Assembly (NCBI GenBank): GCA_947307015.1
Contig: CAMZHV010000008.1
Coordinates: 1-64,000, forward strand
DNA from: an uncultured Prevotellaceae bacterium
GTDB taxonomy: Bacteria; Bacteroidota; Bacteroidia; Bacteroidales; Bacteroidaceae
Reading direction: 5' to 3'
DNA length: 64,000 nt
Position numbers and translations under genes: made by a program. Position 1 is the stretch's first letter, and every line of letters starts with the position of its first letter. Positions 17,724-26,820 of this stretch are shown in pieces. The notes below the pieces were generated by a model. The model had not been told where the DNA came from. It did no database searches and was given only the letters and a program-made list of their open reading frames with translations.

Positions 17724-18356
17724 CTATTCAGCGTTGAAAGTCCAGGAGCGCTTGCCGTCGTAAGTCTTGACGGTGAAGATAATGGAGTCCGCGGCAGAAC
17801 GCGTTGTGGCTACGGAGTCGAGGTCGAGGCTGAGAAAGAGGTCTGTGGTGTAGGCCTCCACATCGTTGAGCTGGTTGTGGCTCAGCGTAATGAAATAGTC
17901 GGTGCCTCCCATGCTATTCGTGGAAGTGGAGTCGCGGAAGAATCCCCATGCCTGCTGGCCGCCTTGTGTCAGCGGCAACAGGTGTAGATTGATATAGCCA
18001 CCTCCTTTCCAGATGCTTGCGATGTTTGTGGCATCGCGTCGCCGATTCTCCATGTCTGTGCAGTCGGGCAACAGGGGAATGCGTATGAAAGAATAGACGC
18101 GTGCTGTCGTCTCATCATCCTTGACATAACTGCAGAGGAAACGCCAACGGACATTGGGTGATGGCCCTTTGACTGCGTTGGACATCTGAAAAGTGCGGCC
18201 TTCGTCGGTTGTGAAGGAGGTAAATATGCTCTGAGCATCACTTGAGGACATCACCATTTCAGTGATGAGATTGGGATATGGCTCGTCGTCCTTAGCGCAT
18301 GAGACGAGGGCAAAGAGGGCTGCGAGGCACAGGCAAAGGGATACTTTATTTTTCAC
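17724..18356 (-). CDS. NigD-like lipoprotein (GTG start)
   Basis: Lipobox FALVSCAKDDE; TTRSAADSIIFTVKTYDGKRSWTFN. Confidence 0.55.
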   Translation of the reverse strand: MKNKVSLCLCLAALFALVSCAKDDEPYPNLITEMVMSSSDAQSIFTSFTTDEGRTFQMSNAVKGPSPNVRWRFLCSYVKDDETTARVYSFIRIPLLPDCTDMENRRRDATNIASIWKGGGYINLHLLPLTQGGQQAWGFFRDSTSTNSMGGTDYFITLSHNQLNDVEAYTTDLFLSLDLDSVATTRSAADSIIFTVKTYDGKRSWTFNAE

Positions 18357-19584
18357 TTTTTACTTTATTGAAGACGGGATTGGCGTACATCGTGACGATA
18401 CGGTCGCGCAAGAAGGTGATGTCGGGTGTTACGTTCTGGGCTTGCAGGCCCTGTGCAGCCATCTCCACACGTTGTTGGAGATAGGTCTCGAAAGCAGCAC
18501 GATCCTTGGCAGTATAATGGTCTGTAAAGCTGTCCTCGCTTGTCAGTATATGAGCGGCCACATAGTTTCCGGGGTAGAGGCGATAGGACTGGTGAATCTC
18601 ATTGTCAATGCGCTGAGCTACAGCTTGGAAGAACGCTTTCTCCGGCAGGTCAGACAAGCTCCCTATCCACTCATTTACCGGGCATCCGGTCTGATAGTGG
18701 ACATGACCCTTCTGTCCGAAGATGCCCGTCTTCATGTTCTGCAAGTCGTCCTGCTTGGACTTCTTCCAGATGGGATTGTCGCGCTTCAACTGAAATTCCT
18801 GTGCCTTCAGATAGTCGCACGGGTCGAACTCATAGCTGATGGCCAAAGGTACTACGTTCAAAGCCCGGATGCTCTCTATGGCACCAGCTGTGCCTTCGTC
18901 GCCAGCGATAGCCAGCATCTTGAGGAGCGATACCTGGGTCTGGTCGCTCGAATCCTTAGCACGCCCCTCGCGCTGTGCAATCCAGATGTTTTCGTGCTTC
19001 TCAGAGATGGCGTAGTGCATATAACGACTCATGGTCTGTGAGGCTCGCAACATCTCACGCATCGGCAATGAGCGCTGCACAATGAACGCTTTGTTCAGAC
19101 GCACCAACGTCCGTATCCACGGGTAGATGAGCAAGTTGTCGCCAATGGCTATCTCGCAGGTCGTGGGGAACTTATCGTCGTGGAGCATCACGTCGAGGAT
19201 TGCACTGTCGAGCACAATATCACGATGGTTGCTCAAAAACGTGTAGCGTTCAGGTCCGGGAGCTATGCCTGGATGGGCAAAGGAGTAGCCCGTAGAGCAG
19301 CGGCGCAGGATATGCTTCACTAATGGTTTCATGAAGCGCAACTGGAAGCCTAAAGTGGAATTGATGCCCGCCGTGGCCAGACGCAGTATGCCTCGACTCA
19401 CACCCAAGGGTAAGAAGGGTACAAAACCTTTCAGAATGTGCGAGAACTGGCGGTCGTGGAGCAGACTGTCGATGGCACCGCGAACCTCATCGTCGTTGTA
19501 GGGGCGAATAGCATCAAAAGACTCTTCCCCCGCACTATCTATAAGGGAAAGTTCTGTGTCTTTTGCTAAATGCATCTCTTCCAT
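18346..19584 (-). CDS. 1-acylglycerol-3-phosphate acyltransferase-like protein
   Basis: FLSNHRDIVLDSAILDV, FIVQRSLPMREMLRASQTMSRYMH, IWIAQREGRAKDSSDQTQVSLLKML. Confidence 0.75.
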   Translation of the reverse strand: MEEMHLAKDTELSLIDSAGEESFDAIRPYNDDEVRGAIDSLLHDRQFSHILKGFVPFLPLGVSRGILRLATAGINSTLGFQLRFMKPLVKHILRRCSTGYSFAHPGIAPGPERYTFLSNHRDIVLDSAILDVMLHDDKFPTTCEIAIGDNLLIYPWIRTLVRLNKAFIVQRSLPMREMLRASQTMSRYMHYAISEKHENIWIAQREGRAKDSSDQTQVSLLKMLAIAGDEGTAGAIESIRALNVVPLAISYEFDPCDYLKAQEFQLKRDNPIWKKSKQDDLQNMKTGIFGQKGHVHYQTGCPVNEWIGSLSDLPEKAFFQAVAQRIDNEIHQSYRLYPGNYVAAHILTSEDSFTDHYTAKDRAAFETYLQQRVEMAAQGLQAQNVTPDITFLRDRIVTMYANPVFNKVKSEK

Positions 19585-19654
19585 ATCAAATCATTATATA
19601 CTGTTCTTGAACGGTCATTACTCAACTCCCTATAGGGAAGGGCAGTGGGTGAGT

Positions 19655-20728
19655 CTATAGCTTATCCTCAATGATCTCCGTCAGAACATCCTTGATGTCG
19701 AGTCCTGCAGCGCGAACCTGCTGGGGGATGAAGCTGGTGGCAGTCATGCCAGGAGTAGTGTTGATTTCGAGCATATTGATGCGGTCGTGCTCACGTCCTT
19801 CGTCGTCCTTGACCTTCGTGACGATGTAGTCGATGCGGATGATGCCCGAACAGCCGAGGATGTCGTAGATAGCGGAAGTGAGATTCTGCACGCGTTCGCG
19901 CAGGTCCTCGGAGATGCGGGCGGGTGTAATCTCATCGACCGAGCCGTTGTATTTGGCATCGTAGTCGAAAAACTCGTTGTGCGTGACCACCTCGGTGACG
20001 GGGAATACATGGTCACCAGCCGCTGTCTTGTAGCATCCGCAGGTCAGTTCAGTGCCGGGCATGAAAGCCTCCACCATCACCTCGTCGCTCTCGTGCATGG
20101 CCAGGGCTATGGCGGGTCGCAACTGTTCGAGCGTCTTTACCTTGGTGACACCAAAGCTAGAACCGCCAGCATTGGGCTTGACAAAGCAGGGCAAGCCGAT
20201 GTGCTGGAGAATCTCGTCGTCGGTGACGAGGTCTTCGTTGCCCTTACGCACGACGAGGCTCTCGGAAACGCTCACGCCAAAACATTTCAAATACTGATTC
20301 AACGTGAACTTGTTGAATGTCATGGCTTCTACGAGTACGCCACTGGTGGAGTAGGGCATACGGATAAGGTCGAAGTAACCTTGTAGGATGCCGTCCTCGC
20401 CGGGTGTGCCGTGAATGGTGATATAAGCGAAATCGGGCTTCACGGTGCGGCGTCCGACTTTGAAAGAGAAGTCCTCGCGGCTCACTGTCGCGCGTTTGCC
20501 GTTGGAGAGGAGTGCTTCCCAGCGCGTGCCAGTCAGTTCGATGACAAAAGGTTCGAAGCGTTCTTTGTCGATGAAACTGTATATTCCTTCGGCACTGCGT
20601 AGGCTCACACCATGTTCTGAACTGTCGCCACCACAAACGATGGCTACTATAGGACGGCCAGACTCTCCCCCCGCCCTCCCTAAAAGGGAGGGAGCGATAT
20701 CTTTTGCTAATTGTTTCTCTTTTCTCAT
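19655..20728 (-). CDS. ddl: D-alanine--D-alanine ligase
   Basis: IVAIVCGGDSSEHGVSLRSAEGIYSFI, GTPGEDGILQGYFDL, PCFVKPNAGGSSFGVTKVKT, RIDYIV, MLEINTTPGMTATSFIPQQ. Confidence 0.93.
   Translation of the reverse strand: MRKEKQLAKDIAPSLLGRAGGESGRPIVAIVCGGDSSEHGVSLRSAEGIYSFIDKERFEPFVIELTGTRWEALLSNGKRATVSREDFSFKVGRRTVKPDFAYITIHGTPGEDGILQGYFDLIRMPYSTSGVLVEAMTFNKFTLNQYLKCFGVSVSESLVVRKGNEDLVTDDEILQHIGLPCFVKPNAGGSSFGVTKVKTLEQLRPAIALAMHESDEVMVEAFMPGTELTCGCYKTAAGDHVFPVTEVVTHNEFFDYDAKYNGSVDEITPARISEDLRERVQNLTSAIYDILGCSGIIRIDYIVTKVKDDEGREHDRINMLEINTTPGMTATSFIPQQVRAAGLDIKDVLTEIIEDKL
20661..20710. repeat. GC-rich palindromic repeat copy in the ddl 5' coding region (encodes LAKDIAPSLLGRAGGES)
   Basis: actctccccccgccctccctaaaagggagggagcgatatcttttgcta. 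Confidence 0.85.
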
Positions 20729-20793
20729 TATATAATTAAGGTATAGTTTGTAATCTTTACATAAAGGTAACCACCCTCACCCTAAAGGAAAGG

Positions 20794-21915
20794 CTACGGG
20801 TAGGCGAGCCCCGCTCGGGAATGCGGGGAGGGGGACAGCGTCTTCCATTTATTTAATAATGCTGTCAGGTCTTGGGGTAGCGGGCTCTCAAAAAACATCT
20901 CTTCTTTTGTGCGGGGATGCACGAAGCCAAGGGTGCGGGCATGGAGGGCCTGGCGCGGGCAGATCTCGAAAGCATTGCGGACGAAAGCTTTGTAGGAGGC
21001 TGTGGGCTGTCCGCGCAGGATCTCGAAGCCGCCGTAGCGTTCGTCGGCGAAGAGGGGATGTCCGATGTGCTTCATGTGCGCCCGGATCTGATGCGTACGT
21101 CCCGTCTCTAAAACACATTCTACCCATGTGACGGGTCCGAAGGCCTCGAGGATGCGCCAGTGTGTGACGGCGGGCTTGCCCATTTCACTCTCCGGTGGCA
21201 GTACTGTCATGCGCTGACGGTCGCGCGGGTCACGAGCGATATTGCCCTCTATGCGTCCCTCCGTTGTGTCGAAGCTGCCCCACACGAGGGCATTGTACTG
21301 GCGGCGTGTCGTCTTGACGAAGAACTGATGGCAGAGGTGTGTCTTTGCCTCAGGTGTTTTCGCAACAACAAGCAGTCCGCTGGTGTCCTTGTCGATGCGG
21401 TGAACGAGACCCACGCTTGGGTCGTTGGGGTTATAACGCGGGTTGTCGCGCAGGTGCCAGGCCAATGCGTTGACCAATGTCCCCGAGTAGTTGCCTACAC
21501 CTGGATGCACGACCATGCCTGCGTTTTTGTTTACGACGAGCAGGTCATCGTCCTCATAGACAATGTCGAGGGGTATGTCCTCGGCGGTGACCTCCGTCTC
21601 TAAACGCGGATGGTCGAGCATGAGCGTAACCACATCCAGTGGTTTTACGCGGTAGTTGCTCTTGACGGGTCGGTCGTTGACATGTATGCATCCCGCTTCA
21701 GCAGCGCGTTGGATGCGTGCGCGGCTGGTGTCGCGCAGGTGCTCCATGAGGAACTTGTCTACGCGCAGGAGTGTCTGCCCTTTGTCGGCTACAACACGAC
21801 GGTGTTCGTAGAGCGTGCCGTCAAGAGCTGCTTCCAGGCCTTCATCGTCGAGCTCCAGTGCCTCGTCGTCGCCTGCCAAGAACTCATCTTCGTTCTGCCG
21901 ACCGTTGTCCATCAT
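20794..21915 (-). CDS. RluA-family 23S rRNA pseudouridine synthase (RluD-like)
   Basis: GLVHRIDKDTSGLLVVAKT, ETGRTHQIRAHMKHIGHPLFADERYGG, S4-like N-terminus. Confidence 0.9.
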   Translation of the reverse strand: MMDNGRQNEDEFLAGDDEALELDDEGLEAALDGTLYEHRRVVADKGQTLLRVDKFLMEHLRDTSRARIQRAAEAGCIHVNDRPVKSNYRVKPLDVVTLMLDHPRLETEVTAEDIPLDIVYEDDDLLVVNKNAGMVVHPGVGNYSGTLVNALAWHLRDNPRYNPNDPSVGLVHRIDKDTSGLLVVAKTPEAKTHLCHQFFVKTTRRQYNALVWGSFDTTEGRIEGNIARDPRDRQRMTVLPPESEMGKPAVTHWRILEAFGPVTWVECVLETGRTHQIRAHMKHIGHPLFADERYGGFEILRGQPTASYKAFVRNAFEICPRQALHARTLGFVHPRTKEEMFFESPLPQDLTALLNKWKTLSPSPHSRAGLAYP

Positions 21916-22550
21916 TCTGTGAAGTACTCGTCAAGTCCGAGTGTCGTCTCTTCTTCTTCGGTCTTATCATCAAGGTCGTCGAGGAGCTCCTCTTCAGCTT
22001 CGGTGGACGACGTGTTACCGACTTGGAGAATCAAAGGAACATCGGTAGGCACCTGCTCTCCGGCATAGACATAATGTCCGTTACACTTGACGGCATAGAC
22101 CCAATCCTTGTCGCCTGAGATATGCTCCACTGGTCCGAGACGGAAGCCCATTGCTGTAAGCTTGGCTTGTGCTTCACGCAGCGAGCTGTTGTCGGCGATG
22201 TCAGGCAGTGCCCTTGTCGGCGAGTTCGCACTGTTGATGGTGAGGAATATCTGTCGCCCGACCTTAACTTTCGTACCGGCTTCGGGCTGTTGGACCAGGA
22301 TACATCCTGTGGGCTTGCTCTTGTCGTAGCTTGTTTCGGCCTTGACCATGACGAGCCCCAGCTTCTCAATCGTGTAGCGTGCATCGCTTTCTTGCATACC
22401 CACGATGCTGGGTACCTCGACAGCCTCGCCGTGATGTGTGTACATGCCGATGGCCTTAAGTGCCAGCAGGCATAGCACGAAAGCCACGACGACCATGGCC
22501 AGGAGGTTGCCCCATACGAGTGGGCTGAACAGTTTCTTGAAGAATCCCAT
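21912..22550 (-). CDS. PASTA-domain membrane protein
   Basis: N-terminal TM segment plus VEVPSIVGMQESDARYTIEKLGLVMVKAETSYDKSKPTGCILVQQPEAGTKVKVG and ALPDIADNSSLREAQAKLTAMGFRLG. Confidence 0.85.
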   Translation of the reverse strand: MGFFKKLFSPLVWGNLLAMVVVAFVLCLLALKAIGMYTHHGEAVEVPSIVGMQESDARYTIEKLGLVMVKAETSYDKSKPTGCILVQQPEAGTKVKVGRQIFLTINSANSPTRALPDIADNSSLREAQAKLTAMGFRLGPVEHISGDKDWVYAVKCNGHYVYAGEQVPTDVPLILQVGNTSSTEAEEELLDDLDDKTEEEETTLGLDEYFTE

Positions 22551-22691
22551 TGCTGCGGAGTTGCGGTATGACGTAAAAAAGGAACTATCTTAACGAATTA
22601 ACACGTTAACCGACTAACAAGTTAACAGGCCCCGAGGCACTCATCTTGTCAGTCTGTTAACGTGTTAACGTTGTAACGTGTTAACGTGAGC

Positions 22692-22847
22692 TTACTTCCC
22701 GTGACGCTCGTCCGAGACGGTGAGCTTCTTGCGTCCCTTGGCACGACGTGCAGCGAGCACGCGGCGGCCATTGGCTGTCAACATACGTTCACGGAAACCG
22801 TGCTTGTTTTTTCTCTTGCGATTGTGGGGTTGAAATGTTCTTTTCAT
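22692..22847 (-). CDS. rpmH: 50S ribosomal protein L34 (not in the supplied ORF track)
   Basis: Minus-strand translation [51 protein letters not shown]. Confidence 0.95.
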   Translation of the reverse strand: MKRTFQPHNRKRKNKHGFRERMLTANGRRVLAARRAKGRKKLTVSDERHGK

Positions 22848-22894
22848 TGCTATATATCTTTATATATTTGTAGCGATAGTGGGCTAACGGGCTG

Positions 22895-22902
22895 CAAAAG
22901 TA
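22895..22902 (-). promoter_or_regulatory. -7 box TACTTTTG upstream of rpmH
   Basis: caaaagta on +. Confidence 0.55.
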
Positions 22903-22965
22903 GATACTTTTTTTCATTCTCGCAAGATTTTCCCGAAACTTTTGCTCATTTTCGCTTATTTTCAT

Positions 22966-22973
22966 TACCTTTG
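22966..22973 (+). promoter_or_regulatory. -7 box TACCTTTG upstream of efp
   Basis: TAnnTTTG match; the 222-aa ORF-track start lies upstream of it, favouring the ATG at 23044. Confidence 0.6.
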
Positions 22974-23043
22974 CACCCGATTTCGAGAGGAAACACTCTT
23001 TATTCAATGTCCAATATTCATTTTTCATTATAAAATAGAACCT

Positions 23044-23610
23044 ATGATTAACTCCCAAGACATCAAGAAGGGCACCTGCATCCGCATGGATGGCAAGCTC
23101 TATTTCTGCATCGATTTCCTGCATGTGAAACCCGGTAAGGGCAACACCATCATGCGTACCACACTGAAGGATGTGGTCAGCGGCAATGTGCTGGAGCGCC
23201 GCTTCAACATCGGCGAGAAGCTCGAGGACGTCCGCGTCGAGCGTCGCAGCTACCAGTTCCTCTATCTTGAGGGCGATGACTACATCTTCATGAACAACGA
23301 GACCTTCGAGCAGATTCCTATTGCCAAGGATCTCATCAACGGCGTCGCATTCATGAAGGAAGGCGAGAATGTCGAAGTTGTCACTGACGCCTCCACCGAG
23401 ACCGTCCTGTATGCTGACGTGCCTGTAAAGGTTAAGCTGGCCATCACTTGGACAGAGCCTGGCCTCAAGGGTGACACCGCCACTAACACGCTGAAGCCTG
23501 CCCGCGTGGAGACAGGCGCCGAGATCCGCGTGCCTCTCTTCATCAATGAGGGTGAAATCGTTGAAGTCGACACCCGCGATGGCAGCTATCTTGGCCGCGT
23601 CAAGGCATAA
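23044..23610 (+). CDS. efp: Elongation factor P
   Basis: 188 aa: MINSQDIKKGTCIRMDGKLYFCIDFLHVKPGKGNTIMRTTLKDV ... IRVPLFINEGEIVEVDTRDGSYLGRVKA. Confidence 0.93.
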   Translation: MINSQDIKKGTCIRMDGKLYFCIDFLHVKPGKGNTIMRTTLKDVVSGNVLERRFNIGEKLEDVRVERRSYQFLYLEGDDYIFMNNETFEQIPIAKDLINGVAFMKEGENVEVVTDASTETVLYADVPVKVKLAITWTEPGLKGDTATNTLKPARVETGAEIRVPLFINEGEIVEVDTRDGSYLGRVKA

Positions 23611-23629
23611 TTTTTGAACCCACCTATAT

Positions 23630-23670
23630 AAAATATATGGGAGATGTGATTCACATCTCCCATATATTTT
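23630..23670. terminator. 20-bp perfect inverted repeat, bidirectional terminator overlapping the 3' end of the UPF0102 gene
   Basis: aaaatatatgggagatgtga-t-tcacatctcccatatatttt between convergent efp and yraN-like gene. Confidence 0.85.
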
Positions 23671-24010
23671 CGTACCAGCGAATCTCTGGCGATTCGTTGG
23701 GGTCGTGAATGACGATGGCGATGGCAGAGTAGCAAACGGGCATGAGCGAGGGATGCTGTAGTTTCCACGCCATCATGGCACGCCACATCAGCGTGCGCTT
23801 CTTAGCTGTGATGGCACCTTCGGCGCTCCATTCTTCGCCATGTCGCGTCTTGACTTCCACAAAATAAAGTTTACCAGCCTGTTGGGCAATGATATCTATC
23901 TCCTTGTGCGCATGGCGCCAGTTGCGAGCCAGAATCTCAAAACCACGCTGGAGGAGAAAGTCCGTTGCCACCTCCTCACCCCATTTACCGAAGTCGTTAT
24001 GATGCGCCAT
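23651..24010 (-). CDS. YraN / UPF0102 family nuclease-like protein
   Basis: GKWGEEVATDFLLQRGFEILARNWRHAHKEIDIIAQQAGKLYFVEVKTRH. Confidence 0.88.
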   Translation of the reverse strand: MAHHNDFGKWGEEVATDFLLQRGFEILARNWRHAHKEIDIIAQQAGKLYFVEVKTRHGEEWSAEGAITAKKRTLMWRAMMAWKLQHPSLMPVCYSAIAIVIHDPNESPEIRWYENIWEM

Positions 24011-24031
24011 TCTTTAGGATCGCTCTGGGAC

Positions 24032-25459
24032 TTAACGTGTTGTGACCTTGCGGAATGTCTTGCCGCGACGGAAGACGTAAGTTCCGGGACGAAGGTTGTT
24101 GTGCGAGGGCAGACGAATACCGCTGAGGGTGTAGGCTTCAGTGATCTCAAGAGCGGCCTGTGTGGCCTGCATGTGGGCAGCGAGTGCTAAGATAGCTTCC
24201 GTGTCGAGGGGTAGCGTGTTGACGGGTTCCATCTCGCCGGTCTCGTAGATGGCGATGACGCGGATGACGAAAGGTAAGGTGACAACGGACATTGATGCCA
24301 TACTCCAGTTCGTGATGTTCTTAGCGGGGATGACGAAGCTGCGGAGTGTGCCATCCTCAACATCAACGTAATATGTGGAGTTGTAATAGATGCGATAGCC
24401 CTTGGGGTTGGCACCTGAGGGGAGTGACCATGCTACAGGGATGTTGTAGTAGGTGACCTCTTTGTCGTTGCCGTCGCGATCTTGTTCAATAGCAAAGGTG
24501 ATGCTGATGTCACCATCGAGGCGTACATCGCTGACGCCGACTTTGGTGTTGTCGGCTAAATCGAGGGGCTCGGCAGCGGTGGCATTGCCGTTGTTTGCGA
24601 CATAGACGGTATAGGTACCATCAGTGAGCACAGGTGTTGTGAAGGTGTTGCCCGTGACAGTGTAGATCTTACCATCGACAACGATGCTGTTGGCCGTGCC
24701 TTCCCAGGTGACGACGATTGTGTTGCCGTCGCCGGCCACAGCTTGAACATTATAGGGCGCAAAAGAGACGTCGATGTCGGCGTATGCGTAGGTCGTCGTG
24801 GAGGTCACTTCGCCTTCGGGATTCTCTTCTGTGGGGGCTGATATGGTGACTTCCTTTAGAAGCAAACCTGCCTCATTGTAGGTCAGCGTAGTGATGCTGA
24901 CGAGTTCATCGTAGCTGGAGTGCTCCTCCTTGATAACGCGGTCGTCCTCGTAGGTATAGACAGTGGACTGCATGGACTTTGTATAGTCCATAGGGTTGAG
25001 GACATCAACGCGGATGAGTCGTCCTTGGTCGTCGTATGTATTCTTCCAAGGTATGGGCAGTCCAGAGCGCGAGTTGGTGATGGAGGCTCGATTGCCATGT
25101 TCGTCGTAGGTATAGGTGGTCACGCCGTTGGAACGTTCGCCGAAGAACTCCTCTTCGGTGACGAGGAGGCCAGCTTCATTGTAGGTGTAGACGTAACTGA
25201 CATCGGAGCCAGAGCCGCTGAGGTCGGTGTAGTCCTGACGCACAATCTGATTAGCATCATTGTAGGTGTAGAACTGCTGCGAAAGATCCTCAGTAAGCAA
25301 CAGGAAAGGTCGTGCCTGAGCATCGTAAAGGTAATGGGTGACGTAGGTCTCATCGCCGGAGATGGTGGTCTGGGTGACGACCTGCTCTTGGGCAAAGGAG
25401 ATGGCTGCAATGATATTGCAGCATACGAAAACAAATAAAAAACGTCGCATGATATTCAT
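24032..25459 (-). CDS. Secreted protein with RHS/YD-like N-terminal half and C-terminal sorting-type tail
   Basis: Repeated 'xYTYNEAGLLVxEE' / 'TTYTYDEHGNRASI' motifs; signal peptide; C-term YTLSGIRLPSHNNLRPGTYVFRRGKTFRKVTTR. Confidence 0.65.
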   Translation of the reverse strand: MNIMRRFLFVFVCCNIIAAISFAQEQVVTQTTISGDETYVTHYLYDAQARPFLLLTEDLSQQFYTYNDANQIVRQDYTDLSGSGSDVSYVYTYNEAGLLVTEEEFFGERSNGVTTYTYDEHGNRASITNSRSGLPIPWKNTYDDQGRLIRVDVLNPMDYTKSMQSTVYTYEDDRVIKEEHSSYDELVSITTLTYNEAGLLLKEVTISAPTEENPEGEVTSTTTYAYADIDVSFAPYNVQAVAGDGNTIVVTWEGTANSIVVDGKIYTVTGNTFTTPVLTDGTYTVYVANNGNATAAEPLDLADNTKVGVSDVRLDGDISITFAIEQDRDGNDKEVTYYNIPVAWSLPSGANPKGYRIYYNSTYYVDVEDGTLRSFVIPAKNITNWSMASMSVVTLPFVIRVIAIYETGEMEPVNTLPLDTEAILALAAHMQATQAALEITEAYTLSGIRLPSHNNLRPGTYVFRRGKTFRKVTTR

Positions 25460-25491
25460 TTTAATATTCTTTACTTTTCATTATTCACTTC

Positions 25492-25522
25492 GTCCCCCTT
25501 GGGGGATCACAGGGGGCTACTG
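25492..25522. repeat. Repeat copy at the 3' edge of the thioredoxin-family gene
   Basis: gtcccccttgggggatcacagggggctactg. Confidence 0.75.
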
Positions 25523-26755
25523 TCCCGGCATCTTGCCGTCCATCGCATCAATGAGGACGCGGAGGAGGTCATCGGTGGGACGTGAGAGTTTCATGTTGCC
25601 TACCATGGTCATGGGCTGACGCTTGCCTGTTGCTATCTCATCGAGGCGCTGGCGGAGGAGAGCTTTCATCTCTTCCTTACCCTTAGCATCGGCATCGGGA
25701 CCTGAGAAGGGACGCACCCAGCGAGCCAACTGCATGTCGTCGGCATCGAGTGCTGGATTGGCGAGGTACTGCTTGACATAAGCGATGTAGGCTTTGAAGT
25801 CCTTCTGCTTTTCAGCTAACGTGATGAGTGTGGTGAGACGGTAGTGATCGGCATTGGCGATGTTGAGCTGATCGAGGAGTGCGCTAAAGCGGTCGTAAGA
25901 TTGTTGGTCGAGCGTAGCCGTACCGTCAGCCTCGTTGATGAGTTGTCGCTGGTAGCCGTTGAGGACGTTCTGAATTTTCATTTCTACAGGCATGGCACCA
26001 ATGGCTTCCTTGAGCGCCTCGGGATGCTGGGCAGTGTAGATGAAAGATTTGGCAAAGGGATTGGTTATGTTGCGGAAGAAGATCATGCGGAGTGTGGAGT
26101 CGGCAGCGAAAGATTCCTCTTTGCCGTCGAGGATTGCCTCGGCGACGGTGTTGGCCTCATCGCCTTTGTATGCTGCTGTGAGTGAGGCGAGATAATCCTG
26201 CAAGAACTTGGGGTTGCGTTCGCCGTTGTCAAAGCGTGCCTTGAAAGCCGCAGAAGCGTCATCCTTGCCCTTCTCCTCGAGCACTTTGAGGAAGTCGCCA
26301 GCAGCATGATAGCCGAGGAAACGGCTGATCTCCTGTGCGTCGGCGTTGAAGATAACGAAGGTGGGGTAGGCCTGAATCTGTAGCTTCTTGGCTAAGGGAG
26401 CTCCGTAGGCACTTTCCATGTCAATCTTGATATTGACAAACTTGGGGTTCATGACCGCACCGACCTCAGCCAGTGGGAACACCTCCTTGGACATCTTCTT
26501 GCAGGGGCCGCACCACTGGGTATAGCAGTCGAGGAAGATGAGCTTGTTCTCAGCCTTCGCCTTGACAGAAGCTTGTTCGAGGGTCGTGCCATCGGGCTCG
26601 AAGACAACCTGTGAATAGGCAAAGAGCGGGAGCATAAAGAGCAACAGAACCACCCCCCTGCTCATTCCAAGCCTCACCCCTAACCCCTCTCCAAAGGGCG
26701 AGGGGAACTTTTGGGAGGGAGTAAAATGTTTTGCAAATAGTTTTCTCATAATCAA
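25517..26755 (-). CDS. Thioredoxin-family secreted protein
   Basis: KLIFLDCYTQWCGPCKKMSKEVF (CxxC active site). Confidence 0.8.
   Translation of the reverse strand: MIMRKLFAKHFTPSQKFPSPFGEGLGVRLGMSRGVVLLLFMLPLFAYSQVVFEPDGTTLEQASVKAKAENKLIFLDCYTQWCGPCKKMSKEVFPLAEVGAVMNPKFVNIKIDMESAYGAPLAKKLQIQAYPTFVIFNADAQEISRFLGYHAAGDFLKVLEEKGKDDASAAFKARFDNGERNPKFLQDYLASLTAAYKGDEANTVAEAILDGKEESFAADSTLRMIFFRNITNPFAKSFIYTAQHPEALKEAIGAMPVEMKIQNVLNGYQRQLINEADGTATLDQQSYDRFSALLDQLNIANADHYRLTTLITLAEKQKDFKAYIAYVKQYLANPALDADDMQLARWVRPFSGPDADAKGKEEMKALLRQRLDEIATGKRQPMTMVGNMKLSRPTDDLLRVLIDAMDGKMPGQ
26669..26707. repeat. GC-rich repeat in the thioredoxin-family gene 5' region (KFPSPFGEGLGVRLG)
   Basis: aagcctcacccctaacccctctccaaagggcgagggga. 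Confidence 0.75.
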
Positions 26756-26820
26756 AATGTATTATTATTGGATTCTTCTTATTAATTATGATGGAATAAT
26801 ATTGATTTGGTTTAATACTT

